A stretch of DNA of 64,000 nucleotides. Source: Scilla litardierei. Its lineage: Eukaryota; Streptophyta; Magnoliopsida; Asparagales; Asparagaceae. Where the stretch lies: the NCBI GenBank assembly GCA_030789695.1, contig CM061135.1, forward strand, positions 108,942,301 through 109,006,300. The letters are read 5' to 3'. The position numbers and the translations under genes are program-made. The notes beneath the pieces are model-generated. The model did not search any database. It was not told the DNA's origin and saw only the letters and a list, made by a program, of their open reading frames with translations. This document shows positions 33,321-45,068 of this stretch, piece by piece (the first letter of the stretch is position 1; each line of letters starts with the position of its first letter).

Positions 33321-34910
33321 CGTGCTCTCAGACTATCTCTTATGTCTAGCCAGGATTGTGAGGAGGGCCAAGCCAGACAGAAGAGTCGACATACTTGGCT
33401 TGCTCAGGGTGACAGAAACACCCACTTTTTCTATGCGGCTACCAAGGATCGTGCGGCTTGTAACAGTCTTATGCATCTGGTTGGCACGAGGGGAGCTAGC
33501 CTCCAGAGTCTCTGCCCTTCCTCCTTCCCTGAGGTTATTCCCAAGCGTATTCTTTCCCCTGAAGCTAGTGACTGGATAGGCAGTCGTGTTTCTGATCAGG
33601 AGATCAAAGAGGCCCTCTTCTCCCTGAACAAGGACAAGTCCCCTGGCTCGGATGGCTTCCCTCTTCTTCCAGGAGATGGGGGGTGTAGTTGGCAGGGATG
33701 TTCATCAGGCTGTGCACTCTTTCTTTAGCTCTGGCAGTATCCTCAGGCAGATCAACCATACCATCCTCACTCTGGTCCCCAGGTCCCCTACTGCTTCTTA
33801 TCTTGGTGATTATCAACCTATCTCTTACTACAATGTGATCTACAAGACCATTTCCAAGGTCCTCAACTGTAGGTTGACTCATTTGATCCCCGGCCTGATC
33901 TCCTGGAACCAGTCGACCTTCATTAAGGATCAGCTTATTTCAGATTCTTCCCTCCTTGCCCACAAGCTCCTCCATGATTTTTCTGCCTCTATGGGAGTAA
34001 AAGCTTGCATACAGATGGATATAAGGAAGGCTTTTGATAGTATCAATAGGGAATTCATCTACTACTTCTGTCTTCACCTTGGCTTCCCCCCTCCTTTATC
34101 AGCTAGATTAAGGTCTGTGTGGACTCCACCTCTTTCTCGGTCCTTGTCAATGGGTCTCCCGATGGCTTTTTGGATAGCAGTAGAGGTGTCCACCAGGGTG
34201 ACCCCATCTCGCCTTTCCTCTTCGTCATTGTTATGGAGGCTTTCATTCTTCTCATAGACCTTGCATCCTCTTCTGGTGCCATTCGTCCCTCGAAGAGGGG
34301 AGGCCTGGGTATTCCCTCCCATCTCCTTTTCGCAGATGACATGCTTGTTTTCTGTAATGCAGAGGCCGCTTCTTTTGAGGAACTTGGTAGGCTTCTTTCC
34401 TCATTCCACCTCCTGACAGGTCTTGAGGTAAATAAGGGGAAGAGCAAGTTAATGCTGAGTAAGGGGTGCAGCATTGGTACGGGGCTTTCCATTATCCTCG
34501 TTATTCCTATTACCCTCCCCCATTCAGGTACCTTGGGCTCCCCCTCTTAACCTCGTACGCAGCAGGGAGGCTCTTCTCTAGTCTCATTAATAAATGCAAG
34601 TCCAAGATTGTTGGGTGGTCCTTCCGGCTTCTCTCCACCTCTGGCAATATCGAGCTTGTTCGTACCATCATCCATGGGTTTGTGTCCTACTGGATCCAGT
34701 CCTTCAGTTTACCTTCTTCTATTCTGGTGGAGATTGATCGTATGTGTCGTGATTTTATCTGGGGCTCCAAACTTCATCTTTGGAAATGGGATGATGTCTG
34801 CTTGCCAAAGTGCGAGGGGGGCGTTGGTTTGAGATCTTTGCAGGAGATTGGTGTGGCGGAGGGTACCAAGTTACTGTGGCATCTTCTTCACTCCCCTCCC
34901 CTCTAGGCCT
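33321..34910 (+). pseudogene. LINE ORF2 reverse transcriptase
   Basis: Blocks in order: WLAQGDRNTHFFYAATKDR (about 33390), DKSPGSDGFP (33630; first RT block), VPRSPTASYLGDYQPIS, QSTFIKDQLISDSSLLAH (33910), MDIRKAFDSINREF (34013, catalytic Asp kept), RGVHQGDPISPFLFVIVM (34185), HLLFADDMLVF (34319, FADD box kept) and LPSSILVEIDRMCRDFIWGS (34715). The frame changes several times (about 33700, 34110 and 34510). The catalytic residues survive but the frame does not. Confidence 0.88.
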
Positions 34911-35227
34911 CCTACATGTGAGACACGTACCTGAAGCATACGTCTCTTTTTTAGTATGAGGCAACGGTCCTAGACTCGGGCTCCTGGAAGTAGGTTCTTC
35001 ATTGCCGTGACACTGCTGCCTCCTGCTTCTGTCTTGTGATGGGGTCTAGTAGATCCTCGTCCTTTTGGTTTGACCACTGGATCCCTTGCAGACCTCTGGC
35101 CAAGCTATGCTCTCCCCTGCACTCCTTGAGGTACAGTCGTGTTGTAGACTTTTGGAACGACAAGACCTGGCTTCTCCCTGGCTGCATCTCCCACCTTGCC
35201 CCTAACTAGCCTCGACCTCTCTTTTAG

Positions 35228-35831
35228 GTGGTTCTGATTCTTGGGCTTGGACTACGTCTAGTGGCTGCTCCCTCCGAGCTGTGTGGTCATGTACTCACAG
35301 ATGCTCCCCCCCATCCTGCCTTGCACCTGATCTGGTTCCTGGGACATATCCCCACCTTTTCCCTCACCCTACTGCTTTCCCTCTCAGACCACCTTCCGAC
35401 ATCTCACCAGCTTGTTGGCATGGCATCCGTGCACAATCCCCTTGCGTCCTCTGTGGATCCCATCTTGAAACGACCCGGCAAATTTTCTTCCGCTACGACT
35501 ATGTTGCTTTTATCTGGGAGGTCTGCAAGCTCCGCCTTAGCCTTCCCTCCTGCTCCAAATCCATCACTGTCGAAGCACACATGCTTAGACGGTGTTTTGG
35601 AGCAAGGGGAAAACCACCCCTCGGGGCAAGTTTGCCATGCTGGTCTTCTCCACGGCTGTTTGGCACATCTGGAGGGAGAGGAACAGCCGGATCTTCCGTT
35701 CTAGGGCTTCTACCATGGATGTCCTGTTAGATAGGATCCCCTCTAAGGTTTTTGATGCTTTGGTCGCCTGTGACCTGGATGATATTGATCATGTTGATCG
35801 TCCTTTTTTTAGGAATTGGGGCATCTCTTAG
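35228..35831 (+). pseudogene. LINE ORF2 C-terminal zinc-finger (zf-RVT) region
   Basis: The reading contains QSPCVLCGSHLETTRQIFFRY (35428-35490; C-X2-C then a degenerate H/C), then in another frame WHIWRERNSRIFRSRA near 35665, ending at a stop by 35831. This pattern is typical of the tail of plant L1-type LINEs. Region 34911-35227 between RT and this segment holds degraded ORF2 sequence (for example SRSSSFWFDHWIP near 35045). Confidence 0.75.
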
Positions 35832-35970
35832 GCCGTTTTTGTGTGATGTCCCCAGTACAGCTTTCCCCCTTCTTGATTTGTGCCTAGTAGTCCAAGTGAA
35901 GGTGATTGCTTCCTAGCCTCTCCCTTACCTGCCCTACTGGTTGGTGCATACCCTGATGTAGTTACTTGTT

Positions 35971-35973
<3 letters not shown>

Positions 35974-36031
<58 letters not shown>
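35974..36031. repeat. (CA)n microsatellite, about 29 units
   Basis: Pure AC/CA repeat at the LINE 3' end. It is followed after CGGTCAATA by CA, TATACA and TG repeats to about 36121. Confidence 0.95.
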
Positions 36032-36032
<1 letters not shown>

Positions 36033-36129
36033 GGTCAATACACACACACATATATACATATACATACATATATACATATACATATATTTATATTTATATT
36101 TATGTATGTGTGTGTGTGTGTTATTGAAT

Positions 36130-36330
36130 AAGTACATTGTTATTCTAGTCTCATCAAGTAGCGGGGTCCTCGTGCCTCGAGGAACATTGGAGAATCGTGC
36201 CGAAAGATAATATTTTGGGGAGTTCATAAGATAGAAATAAATGATCTTAGGTGATTCGAGAGAGTAGGTCCGAGAGGCCCGTTTAACTTGGCCAAATGCC
36301 TAAAATCGTTCGATTTGGGAGTCATTGGTG
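36130..36330 (+). other. 3' interior remnant of the plus-strand Athila-like element beyond the LINE
   Basis: About 160 bp (36139-36300) match the reverse complement of 38330-38495, for example CATCAAGTAGC, ATTGGAGA and TAGGTGATTCGAGAGAGTAG. This is the 3' non-coding interior of an Athila-like element on the plus strand, the likely continuation of 20735-21635. Confidence 0.55.
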
Positions 36331-36629
36331 GAAATCTCGCTACATGGATTATTAGGAAAGTTATAATTACCACAAGTGCACGGTGTCATGTAGCCTACAG
36401 GTCGAACACATGGATGTAGTGGTTAAGTATCGATTAATTATGGATTTAATTAGCTATGTAGTATCGGAGATGGGGGGGATTTAAACTAAGAACCAAAAGG
36501 GAAAAAGGCATGGGTTAAGCATCATAGCTAGTGTAGATTAGACATGGGGTTTGTCTAGCTTCTTGCTCTATTGAAATAAAGCCATCGATGAGGTGTTAGT
36601 CTCAATCCTCGTTCTCTCATCGTCTAACT

Positions 36630-36672
<43 letters not shown>

Positions 36673-37894
36673 CGGAGCATGGCTTGGATCTTTATCAGGA
36701 CTTTGATGTCTCGTCAGAAGTCAAAATACTAGTTGTTCTAATAGCCTAGACCCGATGTCTCATCGAAGCCTAATCATCAAAAAAGCAATCCAGCACTACG
36801 GGCATCAAATCAAGTCCCGATTCTTATCGGAGACTCGAGCTAAATTGCATCCAAATGATAAAATCGAAGTAAGAACACATCCTATGCCCTAGCAATAATC
36901 TAATAGTGCAATCTTTGGGTTGATCAACCCACATGAATCATCTACACTATGGTTCAACTTCACCCTGGGCAAGAAAATCAAATCAATAGGCATAAGGATA
37001 AGAATCAAACAACTCATAGAAAAGCACATCAACAAATAACAAAATAAGAGATTAAGAACAATGCAAATAAAGAGGGAATAAGAGATTCAATACAAAAGAT
37101 GAAACAATGCAAATAAAGAGGGAATAATAAATTCAATACAAAAGATGAACAAATCCCCTGAAGTAGCAGCTCCCAAGGGTGAATAAAACCTAGAAAAAGC
37201 CCACTCTCAATCGCTCACGATCCTATTTATAACCCCCGAAAAAACAAGCAGATTTTAGGTCTAAAACCCCCAAAAATTAGGGGCACATGGCCGCATCACT
37301 AATCGGCATGGCCATCCTATCGCTAGGCAGCTAGGGGTATGAATGCTCTGCGAATTGTGAACGGTCGTGCAGCAGCCGTGTCGCTTTACCCAGCTTCCTT
37401 CAGCATCTTGCAGCATTCGCAAATTGAGCAAGGTCGTGTGGTTGATGCAAATGGCCGTACCGCTGCCTTTAGCTCCAAGTGCCAGCCCCAGTTCATATGA
37501 CATGATGGTGTGGGTATACCTACGACCGTGTGGCTACAGTCGGGCAGAAAGCCTTTTTGTCTTTTTATTGACACGGCCATGCATTGAGTGGCAGGGCTGT
37601 ACCGCTAGGGCACCTTTCTTCTTGTTAAAGCTGATATTGTGGCACGGCCGTGCGTGTTGCCCTGTGTTTTGCCCTTCTATTCTCCTAATGATCTTCGATC
37701 TTCATCGTTTCCCTTCCACTTCTTCTCCCATCTTCTCCTTGCATTGTTATATGCGCTTTTCTCCCTAAAATTCATAGAACATTCCCAAGAGTGAAATGAA
37801 CAAAAATAAATGGAAAATGGGTGGAGGATGCGAATAAAATATTAAATATGCATAGGAGAGCAGATGTAAATATGCACAAAATATGCATTTAACA
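36330..37894 (-). repeat. Athila-like LTR with GCACGGCCGTGC words
   Basis: The high end, GCATTTAACA (37894), abuts a weak polypurine tract, so this is a 3' LTR on the minus strand. Near the low end AATTACCACAAGTGCACGGTGT matches the TTTTACCGCAAGCGCACGGTGT phrase of the other Athila-type LTRs. The exact low boundary is uncertain. A (GA)n tract lies at 36634-36670 and words related to GCACGGCCGTGC at 37285-37653. Confidence 0.65.
36634..36670. repeat. (GA)n microsatellite
   Basis: Uninterrupted GA/AG repeat inside the LTR at 36330-37894. Confidence 0.95.
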
Positions 37895-39082
37895 AATTCC
37901 CTTAAGCTAAACTCTTGCTCGTCATCGAGCAAGACAAGATATAAAAATGAAGAACGGTGAGAAATTTGCCAAGAAATTCGAAGATCGCCTTCTTGAATCA
38001 ATCACGCATGTAAGTCACATATACGAAAAAATTAGATTGTAATTCAAGCATGCATCACTCCATCGATTCTCTATGGTATATGACTCAAAAAGAATATTAA
38101 TCTCCAACATGATTTCAAGTTTAACACACACCCCCGTGAAAAATACTAAGTCCGTAAAATATTCTTTTACTAGGCTTAGATCGATAGAAATTCTATACTC
38201 ATGAAGGTACAAACTCAAAAGTGTATCGTAGGACCTCAACTCTCAAGTGTTGGCTATATCAAAGCTAGTTCTTCCTAAGTTATGGCAATAGACATGCTTG
38301 ATATGAATATAAACACTGGCTCCCGACTCAGACAAATCTACGACATTAGACCAAGATGGACCCCTCGGGTCTACTCTCTCGAATCACCTAGGACATATTA
38401 TTCTTGTCTAGTGTACTTCCCCAAATCTCACTATTTGGCACGTATCTCCAATACTTCCTGAAGCACGGAGGCCCAGCTACTTGATGGGACTGGAAGAACG
38501 ATGCACATATTCCAAATTTTGTATTCATCATTTCTCATTTTTTGAAGTATATAAATCACACATGTCTGAGGGAGAACTAAGCTATATCCACAACTAAATC
38601 CTATCAAGCTGAAACCTACTCTAAAGAATTGGGAAACCAAGACCCGTGCATTACAATAGTTGAATAAAAGTATCGATCTAAACCCCCTCGAAGACATGAA
38701 ATGGAAATCCATAATTATTCATGGTGTGGGTTAAAAATGATATCATGGGGAGAGAATGAAAGAGTCACACAATAAAGACATCTAAAACACGCATAAATAA
38801 TATCAATCTAACCAAGCAAATATACAAAATTGCATACGAGGGGAATTTTCATCGAGGGGTCATTTCTTCAAATTTTTATTTAAAAATATATTTTGTGTGT
38901 GTGTATATACCAATGCGTAAATGATGCATGGATGCAAAAATAACCAAAAATGCCAGTGATGTAGTGGACTCCTCCCCCAAGCTTGGAGTGAAACGTCTCC
39001 CCCAAGCTAAAACTAAGAATTGTCCTCCATGCAAGAGGAATAGAAAATAAGGGGGTAGATATGTAAGGGGGGAAGTAATGAA
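37895..39082 (-). other. 3' interior of minus-strand Athila-like element, truncated by Copia-2
   Basis: Next to the LTR, TAGCTTAAGGGAATT (minus strand) is the polypurine tract. A perfect 8-bp hairpin CTTGCTCG-ATGA-CGAGCAAG lies at 37933-37914. The interior is AT-rich without supported ORFs. Near 38965-39035 two AGCTTGGGGGAG motifs and a decayed GGAGGACAAT phrase mark the internal polypurine-like module. The rest of the element is missing where the Copia-2 LTR starts. Confidence 0.55.
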
Positions 39083-39671
39083 TGTTGTTTTTGTGCTACT
39101 AAACCCCCCAAAGACAACATGCTCCTGGTGCACATGCACCAGACGCCTGGTGCTGGATGCTGATCTGCGATGTGCATGCCAGACGTCTGATGCACTTCGA
39201 TCAGATGCCTGGTGGGGGACCGGACGCCGGTGAGATGTTCCCCAAGTGCCTGGTCATGGCCCCTACAGTTGGATCCCCGTTGCGCAGCTCTTTGTCTTCT
39301 GTAGGATTTTATTCCATACGCCAGAAGTAGTTCAACCAGGCTTCTGGTCTAGGGCACTAGTGACGGCACGTGCTACTCCCTTAAGTCGTGGGTCCTGCTA
39401 TTTTACTGAGGCTTAAAATATCTGATGGGGCATGATTGAAGATGATAGGTTATCATTGATGTTACTATCCAAGGGAGATAGGGTTAGAGCTTTGGAGAGT
39501 TTAGAAGAGAGAAGAATCAAGAGGGTTAGCTTAAGGCTAAGATTGTTCCTTTGATTCTTAGGTCTTCTATTGATTCTCTTTCTCTTCTTCTCTTCTTTGT
39601 GAGATTTGTGGGGGCTTGAAATTGCCTAGTTATTTTTCACAAGAGTGTGAAGAAGAATGTGTTGGTGTAAG
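39083..39671 (+). repeat. Copia-2 5' LTR, first part
   Basis: Region 39083-39300 aligns with 56801-57015 in the 3' LTR. Palindromic words of the form CAGACGCCTGGTG recur, and CTGGTGCA-CA-TGCACCAG (39125-39142) is a perfect hairpin. The LTR is interrupted at GTAAG (39667-39671) by Athila-B and resumes at 50154. Confidence 0.75.
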
Positions 39672-41165
39672 TGACGTGCGTTTATATTTTATATATTCAC
39701 GCACGTCTTCTTCATGATTTTCCGTTGTTTTCCGGTGTTATGTATCCATTCTCTTGTGATTTTTAGTTTTCTTTCCCTTCTTTGTGTTTTTGTGCCAATG
39801 CAGGAGATTGCCAGCATTGGGGACATATAAAGCAGATATCATGAGTCCCAGGAGCAACGAGAGGTATCATGCGCGATCCCGAGGGCCAAACGTCGAAGAA
39901 TTCCATATATCAGCCCTCAACCGATCGGGTGGACAGACCCACCCGATCGGTTCGTGCACGCATATCCGACCTGGACAGGAGCAGCAGTGAAGAGAGTCTC
40001 ACCCAATCGGTTCAGTGATCGGGTGAAAACGACAGAGCTCTCTGTCTTTTGGAGCTGAATTCCAACCGATCGGGTGACATCTCACCCGATCGGTTCATCT
40101 GTAGCCAAAATCTCCCAGCTAACGACCCGATGACTCACCCGATCGGTTCAGCGATCGGGTGTGTCTTAAGAACTAAAGGCAATGTCGACCGTCGACTCAC
40201 CCGATTGGTTGATGCTTCAACCGATCGGGTGGTCGTGTTTTCTATATATAGCCCTAGGTTTTTTCCCAGAGTGGATCCCCATTTTTTCTGTCTTTTTGGG
40301 ATTTTTGACGGCTCCGAATTTATTCTGTTTTGTAAGTTTTCTGATTGTTCTGGAACTTTGATATTACGTTAATACTATTGTTAGCTCCATATTTCTACTG
40401 CTTGATTTTGATTCCAATTGCTAAATTTTGTTGTGTTGATATTTTTGCTATGAATCGTGAGTAGTTCCCCAATCTAGGGCATTGGTGGAAGCCCCTTCGT
40501 GGGTTCTCCCTAGAATGACCATAGGATAAGGATTTCGATAAGATTTAGGAATTTAGATGGTTACGCGGGGCTTTTTATTGTCATTGGCGGAATAAAGACC
40601 GCCTCTGACCGTCGAGCCAAGGGGAAATAAAACTTGCGTTTGATCCCCTAGCCATAGCTCACACCCCTAGCGTAGACATTGAATCCTAGCGCGTGGGAAC
40701 GACATGATGAAATGTTGAGTCGGTCGGTGTTAATGGACATGAGAATGCCCACCGTCCGAATCCGGGTAGACCTAGCGTATCATCCTGTGCATCGACCGGA
40801 ATATCGGGCCCATGGGATGCTAGGTATCACTCTCAGAGGCAACGTCTCACCACTTAACCCTAAAATCCGATCGAATTCATATCCGTCGGTCGTAATAGAG
40901 AGGACACATGATAGGGTGAAAACCAAAGTCCTAGGTTTTCTTTTATATCTTACATCCTTCATATTTCTTGCTCGTGATAACCAACCGATTGTTAGGGCTA
41001 GCTCACCCACCGGGTGAACCGGTTCCTTCTTGATAACAAGCACAACACACGCTCCCTGAGTTCGACCCCCAAGCCACACTACAACACCGTGCACTTGTGG
41101 TTACAAATATTTAAATCTGGTATCCCCGATCCCACTGCATATAGTGCCAAACCTAGGGGATGTCA
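39672..41165 (+). repeat. Athila-B 5' LTR
   Basis: It starts TGACGTGCG and ends GGGATGTCA. It carries ACCCGATCGGTT words at 39919-40230, including a facing pair at 40198-40231. It is related to the element A LTR at 1258-2831. Confidence 0.9.
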
Positions 41166-41172
41166 AGCTTTA

Positions 41173-41192
41173 TGGCGACATTACCAGGGAGG
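41173..41192 (+). promoter_or_regulatory. Athila-B primer-binding site
   Basis: TGGCGACATTACCAGGGAGG is a mutated form of the tRNA-Asp-type site TGGCGCCGTTGCCGGGGAGG (five changes), seven bases after the LTR. Confidence 0.7.
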
Positions 41193-41369
41193 CAAAGTGC
41201 TTGTTTCTTTTAGGACCATTTGAACCCCCGAGACTAGTTCACATCCCCACCATGCGATAATTTTTGCATTCTACATTTTTACTTTTTATTTTCTATTTTC
41301 TACTCTTTATTTCCTGTTTTATTCTGTCAATATACCATACGTGCTTCACGGGTGTTTCTTGACTTTCAT

Positions 41370-42540
41370 GCGCAGGAACACAAGAAGTCTTGACGACTTG
41401 ATTCCTCTAGATCCAGAGATAAACGCCAATGTGAGGTGTCTGAACTCCGAGAGAAGAAGAAGGGAAGAAGCTGCCACCATGGGAGAAAATACACCTCCCC
41501 AAAAGTCCTTGCTTGAGTACTCGATGCCGTCCATCGGTTCCACGTCCAGCATCTAGCATCCGGCCATTACGTTCGTAATTTTTGAGCTGAATCCATCATT
41601 GGTGACATGGATCCAACAGGACCAGTTTTCAGCAGCTCCTATGAAGAGCCCAATCGAGCACCTGGACTCATTTCTGGAGAAGTGCGACAGCTTCAGAATC
41701 AACGGTGTGTCAGCTGAAGCCATCCAGCCAGATTGTTCCCATTCTCTCTGTAGGACAAAGCCAACCAATGGCTGAAGGGGAATGACCCCAATACTTTAAC
41801 AACTTGGGAGAAGTTGTCCAATGTTTTCCTGAACAAGTTCTTTCCCCCGGGGAAGACAATGAAGCTAAGGAGTGAGATCTCCTCCTTCTCCCAAGCTAGC
41901 CACGAATCCTTGCATGAGGCATGGATGAGGTATAAGGAGATGCAACGGAAATGCCCTCACCATGAGCTCCCCAAATGGCAAATTATCAATTTGTTTCTAC
42001 AATGGGTTGAGAGACGATCGGAAGTCCTCGATGGATGATGCGGCTGGAGGGTCCTTCATGTCAAGGAACGAAGAAGATGCCGGAAACATTCTGGAGAACA
42101 TGGCATCTAATAATGAAAGGTGGTGTGATGAATGCGACACAGCAAGATCTGGTGGAATGCACCGAGTAGCGGAGGTCGACAAATTGTCTAGCAAATTCGA
42201 TTTGCTATCTACCCAGATCTTGATATTCATGGTAGGGGCAGGTGATGCCAACACCCAGTAAGTGGCAGCAGTAGAAGCTGAAGTCCTGGGAGACTTTGAT
42301 GGTGGTGATATCTCACCACCGGTGGATCAAGCGAGCCTCTTTTCTATAAGCCGACGTGGAACGCACCCTATCCACCAAGGACAAGCTCGAATCCGGCGTA
42401 TTCTTCCAACAACCAGAACCACCCGAACCTGAGCTATAGTGCACCATACCAGCAGCCTCAGCAACCTCAGTAACAATTACATCATCTACGTCGGCGGCAG
42501 CAGCAGTTATACCAGCAGCAGCAACAACCTCAGCAGCAGA
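41370..42540 (+). pseudogene. Athila-B gag, broken N-terminal and capsid part
   Basis: Translation gives RRNTRSLDDLIPL near 41374, then in shifting frames EHLDSFLEKCDSFRINGVS (about 41660), DKANQWLKGNDPNTLTTWEK (41757) and ESLHEAWMRYKEMQRKCPHH (41910). These are the standard blocks of the Athila Retrotrans_gag domain. A Gln-rich stretch coded by CAG/CAA repeats (42440-42560) follows. At least three frames and several stops are involved, so no capsid can be made. Confidence 0.8.
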
Positions 42541-43913
42541 TGTTTCAACAGTACCCCCCGAGAAATCAGCACCTTCCGCCACAGCAGCCACCATATAACC
42601 AACAACGGGTAATCTCTCCGATCGAGAATCTCTTGACCCAATATATTTCAAACCAGGAGAAGATTAACCTGCAGTTGCAGATGGGACAGAAGACTTTGGC
42701 CGATCAAGTGACCCAGCTGGGGTTGCAAGTGGCCAATCTTCAGAGGACACAGGGGCAACTGCCGGGTCAGCCGGAGGTCAATCCTAGGGGGCCCAATCAA
42801 ACATTGCCCTTGACGCATGATCATGCATATGTGTCAGCAATAGTCTTGAGGAGCGGCACACAGATTCCGACGAGGGAAGCCGCTAAAGAACCTGAAGATC
42901 CATTGGTCAATGGGAGACCAAATTTAAAAGCAAATGACGATGGAGCTTTGGCATCCAACACTCTGATTCTGGAGGGAGTTTCTGAAGAAGAAAAGAAGAA
43001 GAATGAAGATGGCAACTTGAGGGTCTTCAAACCTGTGGTGCCATTTTCCCACAGACTTGCCAAGGCAAAAATTGATGAGAAGTATGGCAAGTTTTTCGAC
43101 ATGGTAAAAGACTTAAGTTTGCAAATCCCCTTCCTGGAGGCTATAGAGACCATCCCTTCCTATGCAAAATTTCTGAAGGATTTGGTGACGAAGGGTACAA
43201 GGAAAGAGAAAGTTGTCCTGACAGCGGAGTGCAGCACTCTGATTCAACGAGCAAACCCGCCAAAGCTCAAGGACCCAGGGAGATTTTCTATCCCATGCTC
43301 AATAGTAGAGGTGAAAATAAATCGGGTGCTCGTCGACTTGGATGCGAGCATGAGTCTGATGCCTATATCATTATACAATAGGATAAAATTGGGCGACCTT
43401 GAACCCACCGGAATGACTCTGCAACTGGCAGACAAATCAGTTAAGTACCCGGTGGGGGTTATGGACAACTTGCGGGTGAACGTCAGTGGTGTACACGTGC
43501 CTGTGGATTTTGTAGTAATGGACATACCGGAGGACAATCATACCACGGTTATCATCGGGAGTCCTGTCATGGCGACCGCTGGCGTACTCATTGATGTGAA
43601 GAAGAGGAAGCTGTCCCTGAATGTCGGGGAACAAAAAGTCGAGTTTGATTTGGGACTGTCAATGAAGCATCCTCCGGAGGAGCAAAGATGCAATCTACTG
43701 GAGGTCGGAGAAGAAAGAATCGTTGAGGCTAGATCTTGGGAAGTTCTCTTGAGGAACCCCCCTGATAGCTTAGGGGGCCCTGAGGAGCACATAGGGTTGG
43801 AAGAAGAAGAAGTAGCTGGAGAAGTGTTTGTCTCCTGGATGACTCCTCCCGGATTTAAGAAGGTTGCTCTGACAGAGAGCAAGGGAAAAGAGCCCTTGGG
43901 GGGTCACTGCTGA
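42540..43913 (+). pseudogene. Athila-B gag C-terminus and protease-like domain, open for 457 codons
   Basis: The open frame starts at an internal Met, not a true gene start. It has Gln/Pro-rich gag tail, ISPIENLLTQYISNQEK and HAYVSAIVLRSGTQIP (the Athila block before protease), a KPVVPFSHRLAK stretch, VKDLSLQIPFLEAI, and a retroviral-type protease-like fold. The active site reads LVDLDASMSLMP (about residues 262-273), where Athila proteins have D-L-G-A-S, so the Gly next to the catalytic Asp is Asp. It then runs through GDLEPTGMTLQLADKS and VIIGSPVMATAG to a stop at 43911. The usual following RT is missing. Confidence 0.8.
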
Positions 43914-45068
43914 TGAAGTCTGGATCCTGCGAAGAGTGGCAGTTGACGCCAACGTGAGGGAAAAGCCCTGGACACCACCAGCGGGAGGATCATTGAGAGC
44001 ATCTACCTGTCACCTCTATCACCGATAAGGGCCGCCGCTCCAAAAGCTGAAAATATGCCGATCATTGGGCATCACCAGCACCAACCCCCTGAAGATCACA
44101 TACCGGGAGTCGAGCAAACGAATTTAAACAACAACGCTTCATGGGAGGCAACCCATGTTTTGAACTTTCGTCGTCATCCATAGGATTAGTTTTTTATTTT
44201 TAGTGAATAAATTCTGTTATGGGGATTTTTATCGGGGACTTAGATGATTTTTGTATTTGTGCAGAAAGTTACCCCCACCCGATCGGTTCATGCATCAACC
44301 GATCGGGTGGCTAGTATCAGAAGATGGGCCATATCAGAACATCAGCCAACCGATCGGGTGGCAAATGAGGGTGATCAGGTGGCAGTTCGGATGACAACAA
44401 TAGAGCTCTCGGGAATTTTGGTGAAAATCCAACCGATCGATTGAGCTGAAGCTTTGATCTGGTGGTAGACCGGGTGGAGAGTATAGAGCCCTCAGAAAAT
44501 TTGTAAAGAGGTCAACCGATCGGATGAAATTCTCACCCGATGTTCACCTGTGGTTGTTGATCCTCAAGGGATTTTCGAAAATAACCCAACCGATCAGGTG
44601 ACATCTCACCCGATCGGTTCGCCTACACCTACAAATACCCCCCACTAACCCGATTTCATTTTTCACCCGACATTTCTCTCTCTTCGATCGTTTCATCTCC
44701 ACCTCCCTCTCAAACGACCTCCTCCTCTCTACCACTCTCCCAAATTTCACTCCCCCACTTCCTCCATCTCTCGCTCTCTCATCATCAACCCTCTTCCGTC
44801 CACATTCATCTGCAATTTCGACCTATCCCTAGCCCTAACTCCCCCCATTTCGAAAATTTCATCTCTTGTTGGATTGACGAGCGGTGGCTTCACATACTCT
44901 TCAATTGCATGACGAAGGACCTTTTGCAAGCCAGGAATCGCGTCGATACTGGGTACACTTGCTCCTGAGCTTTATTTTTACTTTGCCCAAGTATTGCATT
45001 TTGCTCAATTGTCGTTTGATTGTGTGCATTCGTATAGTCTTGCATTCTCATCGCATCATCACACGATC
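43914..45068 (+). other. Spacer where RT, RNase H and integrase are missing; contains ACCCGATCGGTT words
   Basis: No pol motif is seen. A CATGGG-AGGCAA-CCCATG hairpin (44140-44157) lies where Athila elements have the end of pol. Region 44275-44625 carries several ACCCGATCGGTT words, preceded by TTTTGTATTTGTGCAG much as in the LTRs. A pyrimidine-rich tract (44655-44790) precedes the env-like ORF. Confidence 0.6.

Larger units (their letters stand above)
21720..35972 (+). mobile_element. L1-type LINE, split by an LTR element
   Basis: Excluding the insertion at 23239-31652, this is about 5.8 kb. It holds an ORF1 with DUF4283-like and CCHC domains, then an ORF2 with endonuclease, reverse transcriptase (FADD box) and a C-terminal zinc-finger/RVT region. 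This is the layout of plant L1 LINEs. Many stops and frame shifts show it is dead. Coding sequence runs on across the ATGAT target duplication of the inserted element. The 3' end is a short untranslated stretch leading into a long (CA)n tract. Confidence 0.85.

Noticed and set aside
35828..36227. ORFs of Cys-Val or Thr-His repeats
   Set aside because: They are translations of the (CA)n microsatellite.
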